Below, piece after piece: positions 1 to 6,328 of a DNA stretch of 7,406 nucleotides (the first letter of the stretch is position 1; each line of letters opens with the position of its first letter). Both the position numbers and the translations under genes were made by a program. Origin of the DNA: Candidatus Latescibacterota bacterium (GTDB lineage Bacteria; JAAXHH01; JABIQT01); the NCBI GenBank assembly GCA_018667995.1, contig JABIQT010000674.1, forward strand, positions 1-7,406, given 5' to 3'. The notes beneath the pieces were generated by a model, which saw only the letters and a list, made by a program, of their open reading frames with translations, did not search any database and was not told the DNA's origin.

Positions 1-851
1 CGATCCCCAAATCCTGGAGCTTTAACGGCTGCAATCTTCAACATACCGCGGAGCTTGTTCACGACGAGCGTAGCTAAGGCTTCTCCCTCGACATCCTCGG
101 CGATGATCAGAAGCGACGAGCCGCCCTGGGCCACCTTCTCCAGAATAGGTACGATGTCTTTTAGTGCGCTGACTTTTTTGTCATATATAAGGATCTTCGG
201 ATCATCCAATATGACTTCCATGCTCTCTGAGTCGGTTACGAAGTAGGGAGACAGGTAACCGCGGTCAAATTGCATGCCCTCAACCACTTCGAGGGAAGTT
301 TCCATGCTCTTTGCTTCTTCTACCGTGATGACGCCATCTTTGCCCACTTTCTCCATGGCATCGGCAATCAGGTCGCCAATGGTTGAATCGCCATGGGCTG
401 AGACGGTTGCGGTCTCGGCAATCTCTTTGCGGCCCGCCACTGGAGTGGAAGTATTACCGATCTCAGCGACCACGGCCTGCACTGCTTTATCAATACCGCG
501 TTTGAGATCCATCGGATTGGCGCCAGAGGTGACATTCTTGAGCCCCTCCGTGAATATGGCCTGCGCGAGCACGGTTGCCGTGGTCGTACCATCACCTGCC
601 ACATCACTGGTTTTTGACGCGGCTTCCTTCACCATCTGGGCACCCATGTTCTCATAGGCGTCTTCAAGTTCGATTTCCTTTGCAACGGTCACACCATCGA
701 GTGTGAATGTCGGTGACCCGAATTTCTTGTCAAGCACGACGCAGCGTCCTTTGGGACCCATAGTAACCCGTACTGCGTCCGCGAGGGTGTCCACACCTCG
801 TTTAAGAGCCTGCCGCGCTTCAGAGTCGAACGAAAGTTGTTTTGCTGCCAT
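1..851 (-). CDS. groEL: Chaperonin GroEL (Hsp60), N-terminal half, cut by the window edge
   Basis: This is the 60-kDa chaperonin subunit, which forms a double-ring cytoplasmic complex that folds proteins using ATP and the GroES lid. The reading frame opens with [19 protein letters not shown] and runs without a stop to the window edge, giving 283 complete codons of a usual ~545. It aligns without gaps to E. coli numbering: the ATP-site residues T30, G32, P33, D52 and G53 and the D87-GTTT motif are present. So are the apical-domain residues that bind substrate and GroES (Y199, Y203, F204, L237, L259, V263, V264; V replaces L at 234). Oddities are M at 31 (usually L) and C at 37 (usually N). The ATG at 851 is fixed by AAGGAGG nine bases upstream. 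It has its own CIRCE-controlled promoter, and no groES lies before it. The identity is certain; whether this is the main or a paralogous copy is unknown. Confidence 0.97.
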   Translation of the reverse strand, partial: MAAKQLSFDSEARQALKRGVDTLADAVRVTMGPKGRCVVLDKKFGSPTFTLDGVTVAKEIELEDAYENMGAQMVKEAASKTSDVAGDGTTTATVLAQAIFTEGLKNVTSGANPMDLKRGIDKAVQAVVAEIGNTSTPVAGRKEIAETATVSAHGDSTIGDLIADAMEKVGKDGVITVEEAKSMETSLEVVEGMQFDRGYLSPYFVTDSESMEVILDDPKILIYDKKVSALKDIVPILEKVAQGGSSLLIIAEDVEGEALATLVVNKLRGMLKIAAVKAPGFGD

Positions 852-860
852 GAAACCCTT

Positions 861-867
861 CCTCCTT
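861..867 (-). promoter_or_regulatory. Strong Shine-Dalgarno sequence of groEL
   Basis: On the minus strand AAGGAGG lies nine bases before the ATG at 851. It is a near-perfect match to the anti-SD sequence and fixes the groEL start. Its strength fits a highly expressed chaperonin. Confidence 0.85.
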
Positions 868-967
868 GTTCAGATTGTTGCGAACGTGTGAGACACCAAA
901 CTCAGTGGCTACACTTGAGATATGAACAGATTTAAGTCTTTAAAAACTCCAGATTAACATAGTAAAA

Positions 968-994
968 TTGGCACTCAAAAATCAGGAGTGCCAA
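968..994 (-). promoter_or_regulatory. CIRCE operator (HrcA-binding inverted repeat), variant arms
   Basis: The sequence reads TTGGCACTC, nine bases, GAGTGCCAA, which is the 9-9-9 architecture of CIRCE. The consensus arms are TTAGCACTC and GAGTGCTAA. Here the third base of the left arm is G rather than A and the mirrored base is C rather than T, so the palindrome stays perfect. One more pair (967 A with 995 T) extends each arm to ten. The element starts at the last two bases of the proposed -10 box and would cover the transcription start, the classic position for HrcA repression of heat-shock genes. At the 5' end of the mRNA it could also fold into a hairpin. An hrcA gene is not in the window, so regulation by HrcA is inferred from family knowledge. 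Confidence 0.92.
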
Positions 995-1021
995 TATACC
1001 AAGGGCAGATGTTCGATGCAA
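993..1021 (-). promoter_or_regulatory. Candidate sigma70-type promoter of groEL
   Basis: On the minus strand a -35 box TTGCAT (1021-1016) is followed by 17 bases and a -10 box TATATT (998-993). The -10 matches the TATAAT consensus at five of six positions, the -35 matches TTGACA at three of six, and the spacing is ideal. The last two bases of the -10 are the first two of the CIRCE repeat, so HrcA binding would block transcription starting near 986. The predicted untranslated leader is about 135 nt. The agreement of promoter and operator positions is the main support. Confidence 0.65.
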
Positions 1022-1067
1022 GGCATTTTTGTGGTGATTTTCATGATTGGTACAACGGAAGGGGGGC

Positions 1068-1886
1068 CTATCTCAGGAATCTAAGGGAGCCAGTATACAT
1101 GACTACCCAGCCTTCTTCGATAGTATCGAGAACGAGGCTGCCATCGTTTTCGATATCAAGTACGTGGCCCTGCACCGAATAGTCGCCATCGGATAGTTCA
1201 ACCAGGTGTCCTCGCCAGGCCAAGCGGCTCTTGATTTCACCGAGGATTGATTCAAATCCGCTGTTCACGAAGGTCTCGTATATCGGCTCGAAATGTTCGA
1301 GAATGCGTTGCAGAAGCAGGGGACGGCTGACAGACTTTCCTGTTATACTCAGCAAGGATCCTGCCGTATTCTGTAACTCGGGCGGAAACTCGTCAGCCTT
1401 CTGATTCACGTTGATACCCATGCCGAGGATCACGCATGGTCCTTCATCCGTGACGCCTGGTACGGTCTTGGTTTCGATCATAAAGCCGGCAACCTTCCGG
1501 TTGTTAACCAGGACGTCATTGGGCCATTTGATCTTCGATGACACTTCAGCAACTTCCTCTATAGCTTTGGTTACGGCATATGCCGCGCACATGGATAGAG
1601 GCGGCATCTGATCTATGGGGACGTTCCGCGGTCTGAGCAGCACAGAGGCCCAGATACCACAACCGGGGGGCGAATGCCACACCGCTCCCTGCCTCCCCCG
1701 ACCAGCCGTCTGTTCCTCCGCCACAACGAGGGTTCCTTCCGGAGCGCCCCGACGGGCCATCTCGAGGACGCGGTCGCTGGTCGACTTGACCCGAGGGAAA
1801 TACTCCGTCGGATGTCCCAGGCGCGCAGTTTTCAGTTGCTGACGAAATTCTGCAAGGTCAAATATCAATGATGGATTATCAGACAT
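1068..1886 (-). CDS. birA: Biotin-protein ligase without the DNA-binding domain
   Basis: The enzyme joins biotin and ATP to make biotinyl-5'-AMP and then biotinylates a lysine on carrier proteins such as the BCCP subunit of acetyl-CoA carboxylase, in the cytoplasm. In 272 residues the catalytic domain shows the biotinyl-AMP loop GRGRQG (62-67), KWPND (120-124), VAGFMIET (132-139) and GMGINVN (155-161). A small SH3-like C-terminal domain follows (about 226-272). E. coli BirA is about 321 residues and begins with a winged helix; here only ~30 residues precede the ligase core, so this is a monofunctional (class I) ligase that should not act as the bio-operon repressor. It lies 14 nt after nadC and is surely co-transcribed with it. 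The ATG at 1886 has only a weak Shine-Dalgarno-like stretch, as is common inside operons. Confidence 0.93.
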   Translation of the reverse strand: MSDNPSLIFDLAEFRQQLKTARLGHPTEYFPRVKSTSDRVLEMARRGAPEGTLVVAEEQTAGRGRQGAVWHSPPGCGIWASVLLRPRNVPIDQMPPLSMCAAYAVTKAIEEVAEVSSKIKWPNDVLVNNRKVAGFMIETKTVPGVTDEGPCVILGMGINVNQKADEFPPELQNTAGSLLSITGKSVSRPLLLQRILEHFEPIYETFVNSGFESILGEIKSRLAWRGHLVELSDGDYSVQGHVLDIENDGSLVLDTIEEGWVVMYTGSLRFLR

Positions 1887-1900
1887 GATCTGCCATAGCT

Positions 1901-2770
1901 CTAGGAGATTTCAAGGCTAATGTCGAGTGCTGTAACGGAGTGCGTCAGGGCGCCGATGGATATCAAGTCAACACCGGTAACCGCCACATCATACACGCGG
2001 TCTAGGGTAATAGCGCCCGAGGCTTCTATTTCTATGCGGCTGTCGCTCCCGGTCAATCTCCTGACACGCTGAACGGCATTTCTCATTTGGTCGGGAGCCA
2101 TATTGTCCAGCATGATGCGATCCACACCTAACTTGGCGGCTTCTTCGACCTGGTCCATAGTTTCCGTCTCGACTTCGATCTTCAGATCCATATCAGTTTC
2201 CGACATTCTTGTCCTGCATAGTGTCACGGCTGTAGTAATTCCCCCAGCGGCGGCAATATGGTTATCCTTGATAAGGATCATGTCGTACAGACCGAATCTG
2301 TGATTTCCTCCACCGCCAGCCCGGACAGCCTGCTTTTCAAGCAATCGGAATCCTGGTGTGGTTTTTCTCGTGTCGACAATGCGGGCTTGTGTGTCTCGCA
2401 CAGCTTGTACGAACCGGTGTGTAAGCGTGGCGACCCCAGATAGATGTCTCAGGAAATTCAGCGCCGTTCGCTCACCGGTTAACATGCTTTGTGCCGATCC
2501 TGAAATAAAAGCAAATGGGCGTCCAGGCTCTACTTCCTGGCCGTCCTGGATATCCGCTCTTACTTCGAGTGTAGCATCGATATGTTCAAATGTCCGGCGA
2601 ACGGTTTCCATTCCTGCGATGATTCCACTTTCACGCGATGTGAACTTGCCTACCGCACGGGAATCAGCAGGGATCGTATATTGCGTGGTTACGTCACCTG
2701 TGCCGACATCTTCGGCGAGTGCGTGGTCGACAAGGATACCTAGCTCATCGTGGAGGGTAGGTTGCGTCAT
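1901..2770 (-). CDS. nadC: Nicotinate-nucleotide pyrophosphorylase (quinolinate phosphoribosyltransferase)
   Basis: NadC converts quinolinate and PRPP to nicotinate mononucleotide, CO2 and pyrophosphate in de novo NAD synthesis, in the cytoplasm as a dimer. The 289-residue protein has normal length. Visible family motifs are EDVGTGDVTT (20-29), ERTALNFLRHLSGVAT (100-115), DTRKTTPG with R135 and K136 (133-140), GGGGNHRFGLYD with H157 and R158 (152-163), IKDNH with K168 (167-171), E199, LDN with D222 (221-223), EASG (249-252) and SIGALTHS (271-278). These cover the quinolinate and phosphate-binding residues. The frame stays open 63 codons upstream, but that part has no family likeness, and the ATG at 2770 is preceded by GGAG with five bases between. 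It heads a nadC-birA pair; coaX, often third in such clusters, is missing. A candidate promoter lies just upstream. Confidence 0.96.
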   Translation of the reverse strand: MTQPTLHDELGILVDHALAEDVGTGDVTTQYTIPADSRAVGKFTSRESGIIAGMETVRRTFEHIDATLEVRADIQDGQEVEPGRPFAFISGSAQSMLTGERTALNFLRHLSGVATLTHRFVQAVRDTQARIVDTRKTTPGFRLLEKQAVRAGGGGNHRFGLYDMILIKDNHIAAAGGITTAVTLCRTRMSETDMDLKIEVETETMDQVEEAAKLGVDRIMLDNMAPDQMRNAVQRVRRLTGSDSRIEIEASGAITLDRVYDVAVTGVDLISIGALTHSVTALDISLEIS

Positions 2771-2802
2771 AGGGGCTCCATATTCGCAGAAATAGATGGC
2801 GG

Positions 2803-2830
2803 AATATAGTAACTGAAACGTGATATGCAA
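2803..2830 (-). promoter_or_regulatory. Candidate promoter of nadC-birA
   Basis: On the minus strand TTGCAT (2830-2825), 16 bases and TATATT (2808-2803) form a plausible -35/-10 pair ending 32 bases before the nadC ATG. The two hexamers are identical to those proposed for groEL. It is supported only by motif and position, and a start further upstream or read-through from the preceding operon is possible. Confidence 0.4.
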
Positions 2831-2880
2831 GACAAAATAACTGGATCGTTGCCGCTCTGCGGAGCCAGCGATCTCGTGAC

Positions 2881-2899
2881 CATGTTTGCCTGAAACATG
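2881..2899. repeat. Perfect inverted repeat upstream of nadC (7-5-7)
   Basis: CATGTTT, five bases (GCCTG), AAACATG. It lies about 50 bases upstream of the candidate nadC -35 box and about 135 bases past the stop of the propeller gene. It could be a regulator-binding palindrome or a small hairpin. It is not followed by a T-run, so it is not a standard terminator. A repeat this size can arise by chance. Confidence 0.35.
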
Positions 2900-3034
2900 T
2901 GGGCGTCCGGGAAACACCAGGATCTCTGGTACACTCGTTACAGCGTGGACCCAGGGCATAGGTGATATCGGTACTGGGCCGTATCAAAGCCATTCCATAA
3001 GCCAGCGACCGAGACGGACTCAATTTCGCGGTCT

Positions 3035-4711
3035 TTATTTGTTCAACCGTGTCGGATCGTTCCAATAGAATCTGGATACGCCCTCAGGTGTACCGAACCA
3101 GATATGGTCACCATCGGGCAGAATTGCTTGGACCGTGTCGTTGAGCAGTCCGTCACGCGTGGTATAGATCTGCCAGGACTCTTTCATTCGGTCAAATTCC
3201 ATCGCGCCGTATCGGGTTCCAAGCCAAATTGCACGATTCGACACGACCATTCTATAAGGTGTTCCAGCTGCAGCCAGGGGTATTAACCATTCTTTCCACC
3301 CTCCGGTCGTTCGATCGAAACACAGAATAGTGGAATCGTTACCAAACCAGATAGTGTTACCGTCTGTATTGACCGCAAATACCGAACGATTGAGATTGCT
3401 GGATTCTGGATCCTCAATCTTCTTCCAGGTTCCCCCAGGGCGATGTCTGTAGACACCGTTATCGGTGGCTATCCACAGATCTCCGAATTCGTCTATGGAC
3501 ATATCATAGATTCTACGGTCTCGGAGCACAGGCTGCAGAAAGGGCGCTATTGCCCTCGTCCGGAGATTCACTGTATTTACACCAGATTCCGTGCCGACCC
3601 ACAGCAGGGTGTCCCCGATCGCAAAGTCGGTGATACGGGTAGACGTGAACCCGGATATTGGAAGTGTGGTCCAATCGTTCCGCTTCTGATCGTACCTCAC
3701 TACGCCCTCGTCCGTGCCGAACCAGACTGTAGCCGAATCGATCTCAATAGCCGTTATGGATCCGTTCGTAAATCCCCGTGTATCGTATGGTTGGAAATGC
3801 GTCCAGGTGTCTGACTTGCGATGATACCTGCTGATGCCGCCACGATCCTGGACCCGTTCTATGCCTCGAATATATTGCGTAGCGCGTCCCAATGACTGTG
3901 TATCGATCCCACCCCCAAACCAGATATTATCACCATCGGATGAAATAGCCGTTGCGTTTCTAGTCACGAGACCGATGGGCTCGATTTCCATCTTGAGAGT
4001 TCGTAGGGATGCTTTCCCGACATTCAGTCCCCAGGTCCCGATCCAGACATTTGAAAAGGTATCTTCAAGAAAATCGGTCAACCTGTAGGAGCGAAATTCA
4101 CGATCCTGTATATGGCTCGGTGGATCGAAAAGATAATCGAATTCTGTGATGAAGATTGGATACTGGTATGACAACTGTCTTCGCGCACCATACCATCGTG
4201 TTCTACCAGGATTGTTCGCCGAGATCACGTCTGCCTGTTCTGTCAACCAGAATTGACGATGGACGTCAAATACCGCCGTACCCGCAGCCGTCTCGAACAG
4301 CAGTCTGGCATCACTGGTTACGCCAATTGAGTGCACGCCATCTAGAAAGAGTCCACTCCCTGATCTGTATGTTGTCCAGCTCTGTGTAGCCGGATTATAT
4401 CGGCTCACGCCTCCACTTGTGGCGCACCACAAGTCATTAAATGTGGGTTCCATTGCGACCACGTTGACGCGGTTGTCTACCAGTCCGTCGCTGGTCGTCA
4501 GTGGCGTCTCCCACGCATCCTCAAAGAGGCTATATCGGGTGATACCCCCCGTTGTGGCAAAATAGACGTGGCGGTGGTCCGTTGTGATGGAATTGACATA
4601 CCGAAACAGGCTGAAGCTCACCCAATCGCCCGGTCGATAACGGGATGCACCCCGCGCTGTTGGAACTGGTAGAGCAAGGATCAGAATCCATAGGACTAAT
4701 CGCGTAGACAT
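3035..4711 (-). CDS. Secreted beta-propeller protein with about 12 Reg_prop-type repeats, no kinase domain
   Basis: The 558-residue protein begins with a signal peptide (basic S-T-R, hydrophobic 5-17, likely cleavage near 21-22), so it should be exported. The rest is a tandem array resembling the two-component-regulator propeller repeat: a hydrophobic-W-F/I/V-G-T-x-x-G-V-x-R/x-Y/F core. Clear cores start near 49, 94, 222, 263, 329, 370, 412, 454, 495 and 537, with degenerate ones near 137 and 180. The last six are spaced 41-42 residues apart. The repeat at 263 is split by about 24 extra residues (267-291). A W-V-S-F strand after the signal peptide could close the final blade. In Bacteroidota such repeats form the sensor part of hybrid histidine kinases, but here there is no transmembrane segment after the repeats, kinase or regulator. 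The ATG at 4711 overlaps the nnr stop by 16 nt, with AAGGTG eight bases upstream. The function is unknown; ligand sensing or protein binding outside the cytoplasm is inference. Confidence 0.88.
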   Translation of the reverse strand: MSTRLVLWILILALPVPTARGASRYRPGDWVSFSLFRYVNSITTDHRHVYFATTGGITRYSLFEDAWETPLTTSDGLVDNRVNVVAMEPTFNDLWCATSGGVSRYNPATQSWTTYRSGSGLFLDGVHSIGVTSDARLLFETAAGTAVFDVHRQFWLTEQADVISANNPGRTRWYGARRQLSYQYPIFITEFDYLFDPPSHIQDREFRSYRLTDFLEDTFSNVWIGTWGLNVGKASLRTLKMEIEPIGLVTRNATAISSDGDNIWFGGGIDTQSLGRATQYIRGIERVQDRGGISRYHRKSDTWTHFQPYDTRGFTNGSITAIEIDSATVWFGTDEGVVRYDQKRNDWTTLPISGFTSTRITDFAIGDTLLWVGTESGVNTVNLRTRAIAPFLQPVLRDRRIYDMSIDEFGDLWIATDNGVYRHRPGGTWKKIEDPESSNLNRSVFAVNTDGNTIWFGNDSTILCFDRTTGGWKEWLIPLAAAGTPYRMVVSNRAIWLGTRYGAMEFDRMKESWQIYTTRDGLLNDTVQAILPDGDHIWFGTPEGVSRFYWNDPTRLNK

Positions 4712-6267
4712 TCCTTAGACACCTTTTTAATGGCTTCGGGCAGATTCTGAATTAGATCGCGTGCGAGTAAGCTGTGGGGGCCGATTGTAGCGGCCGAGAG
4801 ATCGCCTGAAAGGCCGTGCAGGTAGACGCCGAGGATCGCTGCCTCAAATGCATCCAGTCCCTGGGCCATTACTCCAGCGATGATTCCAGTGAGTACGTCA
4901 CCGACCCCGGCAGTGGCCATTCCCGAATTGCCAGTAGGATTTATGGACACACGCCCGTCCTGGCTGGATACAACGGTACCAGCGCCTTTGAGGACAACCA
5001 CTGCGCCAAAACTGTGTGCTGCATTGCGAGCCGCGCAAATGCGGTCCTTCGCGATTTGGTCGGACGACAATCCGGTAAGGCGTGACAGTTCTCCGACGTG
5101 TGGTGTGATGACGGTGGGAGCCCTTCGGTTAGAAAGCGCTTCTCTATCTTCTGCACAGGCGTTCAATCCGTCTGCGTCGATGACCATGGGCTGCGTTGAG
5201 CTGGCGACTATCTTGCGGATGAGACGGGACGTGGCATCATTCGTCGAGAGACCTGGACCAATGGCGGTCACGTCTGACCAAGAGATCAATTTCTCGATGG
5301 GACCGGCAGCGTCAAGACTGAGACAGCGCTCAGCCGTCTCAGGTAGAGCGCGTACCATGACTTCGGTAAGCTTCGTAGAGAGGATGTCTTGTAGACTCGC
5401 TGGTGCGCCAAGAATTGTTACGCCAGCCCCAGCCCGCATGGATGCCTCTGAGGCTAGCGTCGCCGCACCCGTCATACCTGGAGAACCCGCGATGATCGCT
5501 ATGCGTCCCACACTCCCCTTGTGCACATCCTGCGCGCGCCGCGGCAATATGTCAGCCATTTCTGCAAGCGATGGCATGGAGAGCCACAGTGCCTCCGCAT
5601 CAATGGCCTCTTTGGGGAAACCGATGTCCGCAACGTCCACGCGTCCTGCCCAGTCCCGACCAGGATAGGTGGCCAACTCGACTTTCATTAAGCCTATGGT
5701 TACCGTTCGGTCAGCTTTGATGCAAGACCAGGATTCCATATCCGCCCTGTTTGGTGGCATTGAGTTCGGCAGGAGTCCTGAAGGTATGTCCACGGACAGA
5801 ATAGGGCTACTATGCTCGTTTGCTTTCTGAATGGCACACGCGGCGAGTCCTGTGGCCGGACCTTTGAGACCTGTGCCGAGAATGGCATCTATAATGAGGT
5901 CGGTTCCCGGAAGCAGGTCCAACTCCGAGTCTTCATTAATTTGAACAATTCGGGCACCTCCATTTTCAGCGAGATCCATTTGGGTACGTGAAGCCCCTTC
6001 AACCGCACTTCGATCGCCCAACAGAATACATCTGACGTCTGCTCCCTGCATGGTGAGCAGACGGCCAACGACGAATCCGTCTCCGCCATTATTGCCTTTG
6101 CCACAGAGGATTTCCACGCGCTTGCGGCAGGTGGCCCCAAGCATCTGGATAGCCGTTTGAGCCACTGCAAATCCTGCTCGCTCCATCAGCGAATAGGCTG
6201 ATATTCGGAATTCCTTGATGGTTCGTCGATCGATAGAACGCATCTGTTCGGACGTGGTCAGTAACAC
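4696..6267 (-). CDS. nnr: Bifunctional NAD(P)H-hydrate epimerase / ADP-dependent NAD(P)H-hydrate dehydratase
   Basis: Nnr repairs NADH and NADPH hydrated at the nicotinamide ring: the N-terminal YjeF_N domain interconverts R and S hydrates, and the C-terminal ribokinase-like domain dehydrates the S form using ADP. In 523 residues the epimerase part (1 to about 225) shows GNNGGDG (58-64), DAILGTG (127-133) and DIPSG (160-164). The dehydratase part shows HKGSVGR (249-255), GPGLS (337-341), DADGLNA (364-370), TPHVGE (388-393) and GN-SGMATAGVGDVLTG ending with catalytic D457. Both halves look intact. Start choice: an in-frame TAG sits directly before GTG 6276, so translation begins at 6276, ATG 6273 or GTG 6267. 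I prefer 6267 because AGGTGA lies five bases before it and the protein then begins M-LLTTSEQMRSID as in homologues; ATG 6273 is the main alternative. It follows the CPBP gene closely and overlaps the propeller gene, indicating one operon. Confidence 0.95.
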   Translation of the reverse strand: MLLTTSEQMRSIDRRTIKEFRISAYSLMERAGFAVAQTAIQMLGATCRKRVEILCGKGNNGGDGFVVGRLLTMQGADVRCILLGDRSAVEGASRTQMDLAENGGARIVQINEDSELDLLPGTDLIIDAILGTGLKGPATGLAACAIQKANEHSSPILSVDIPSGLLPNSMPPNRADMESWSCIKADRTVTIGLMKVELATYPGRDWAGRVDVADIGFPKEAIDAEALWLSMPSLAEMADILPRRAQDVHKGSVGRIAIIAGSPGMTGAATLASEASMRAGAGVTILGAPASLQDILSTKLTEVMVRALPETAERCLSLDAAGPIEKLISWSDVTAIGPGLSTNDATSRLIRKIVASSTQPMVIDADGLNACAEDREALSNRRAPTVITPHVGELSRLTGLSSDQIAKDRICAARNAAHSFGAVVVLKGAGTVVSSQDGRVSINPTGNSGMATAGVGDVLTGIIAGVMAQGLDAFEAAILGVYLHGLSGDLSAATIGPHSLLARDLIQNLPEAIKKVSKECLRD

Positions 6268-6328
6268 AATCATCACCTATAGGGTATTTAGACAGTCAAC
6301 TGGATTCATGCGGAGATCCAGGAGTAAA

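Larger units (their letters stand above)
852..1067. other. Intergenic region birA-groEL
   Basis: This 216-base spacer holds the groEL promoter, CIRCE operator and Shine-Dalgarno site. I see no convincing rho-independent terminator after birA: the sequence just past its stop is C-rich but has no stem-loop followed by a T-run. No small gene is supported, and groES, which normally sits here, is absent. Confidence 0.7.
2771..3034. other. Intergenic region propeller gene-nadC
   Basis: This 264-base spacer is the longest gap in the window. It contains the candidate nadC promoter, the 7-5-7 inverted repeat and a short GC-rich potential hairpin (CCGC-TCT-GCGG, 2852-2862). I see no RNA gene, no classical terminator and no credible small gene. 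Open frames crossing it have poor starts and no recognisable protein character. Confidence 0.55.

Noticed and set aside
274-657. A plus-strand open frame of 127 codons opposite groEL
   Set aside because: It is antisense to strongly conserved GroEL sequence including the D87-GTTT motif; the product is Ser/Ala/Thr-rich without motifs.
2358-2795. A 145-codon plus-strand open frame opposite nadC
   Set aside because: It lies antisense to conserved nadC motifs and has a low-complexity, Ser/Arg-rich product; a shadow frame.
2852-2862. CCGC-TCT-GCGG hairpin as a terminator after the propeller gene
   Set aside because: The stem is only four pairs and no T-run follows on the minus strand; it is also 170 bases past the stop codon.
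2771-2959. A 63-codon N-terminal extension of nadC
   Set aside because: The extra residues have no NadC-family likeness, the protein from 2770 already has the normal length and N-terminus, and GGAG precedes the 2770 ATG. The candidate promoter also lies within the extension.
2745-3065. A 106-codon minus-strand open frame bridging the propeller gene and nadC
   Set aside because: It starts with TTG inside the propeller gene, overlaps nadC in another frame, and its Arg-rich product has no recognisable fold or motif.
4880-5668. A 262-codon plus-strand open frame opposite nnr
   Set aside because: It is fully antisense to a well-conserved enzyme, its product is rich in S, A, R, M and P with no domain-like pattern, and it has no supporting upstream signals. 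It is a by-product of the codon use of nnr.
6277-6309. A 10-codon mini-ORF (MNPVDCLNTL) whose TAG abuts the first possible nnr start
   Set aside because: It looks like a leader peptide or a stop-codon read-through site at first sight, but it has no clear ribosome-binding site, no run of regulatory codons and no attenuator-like hairpins. Chance is the simpler reading.
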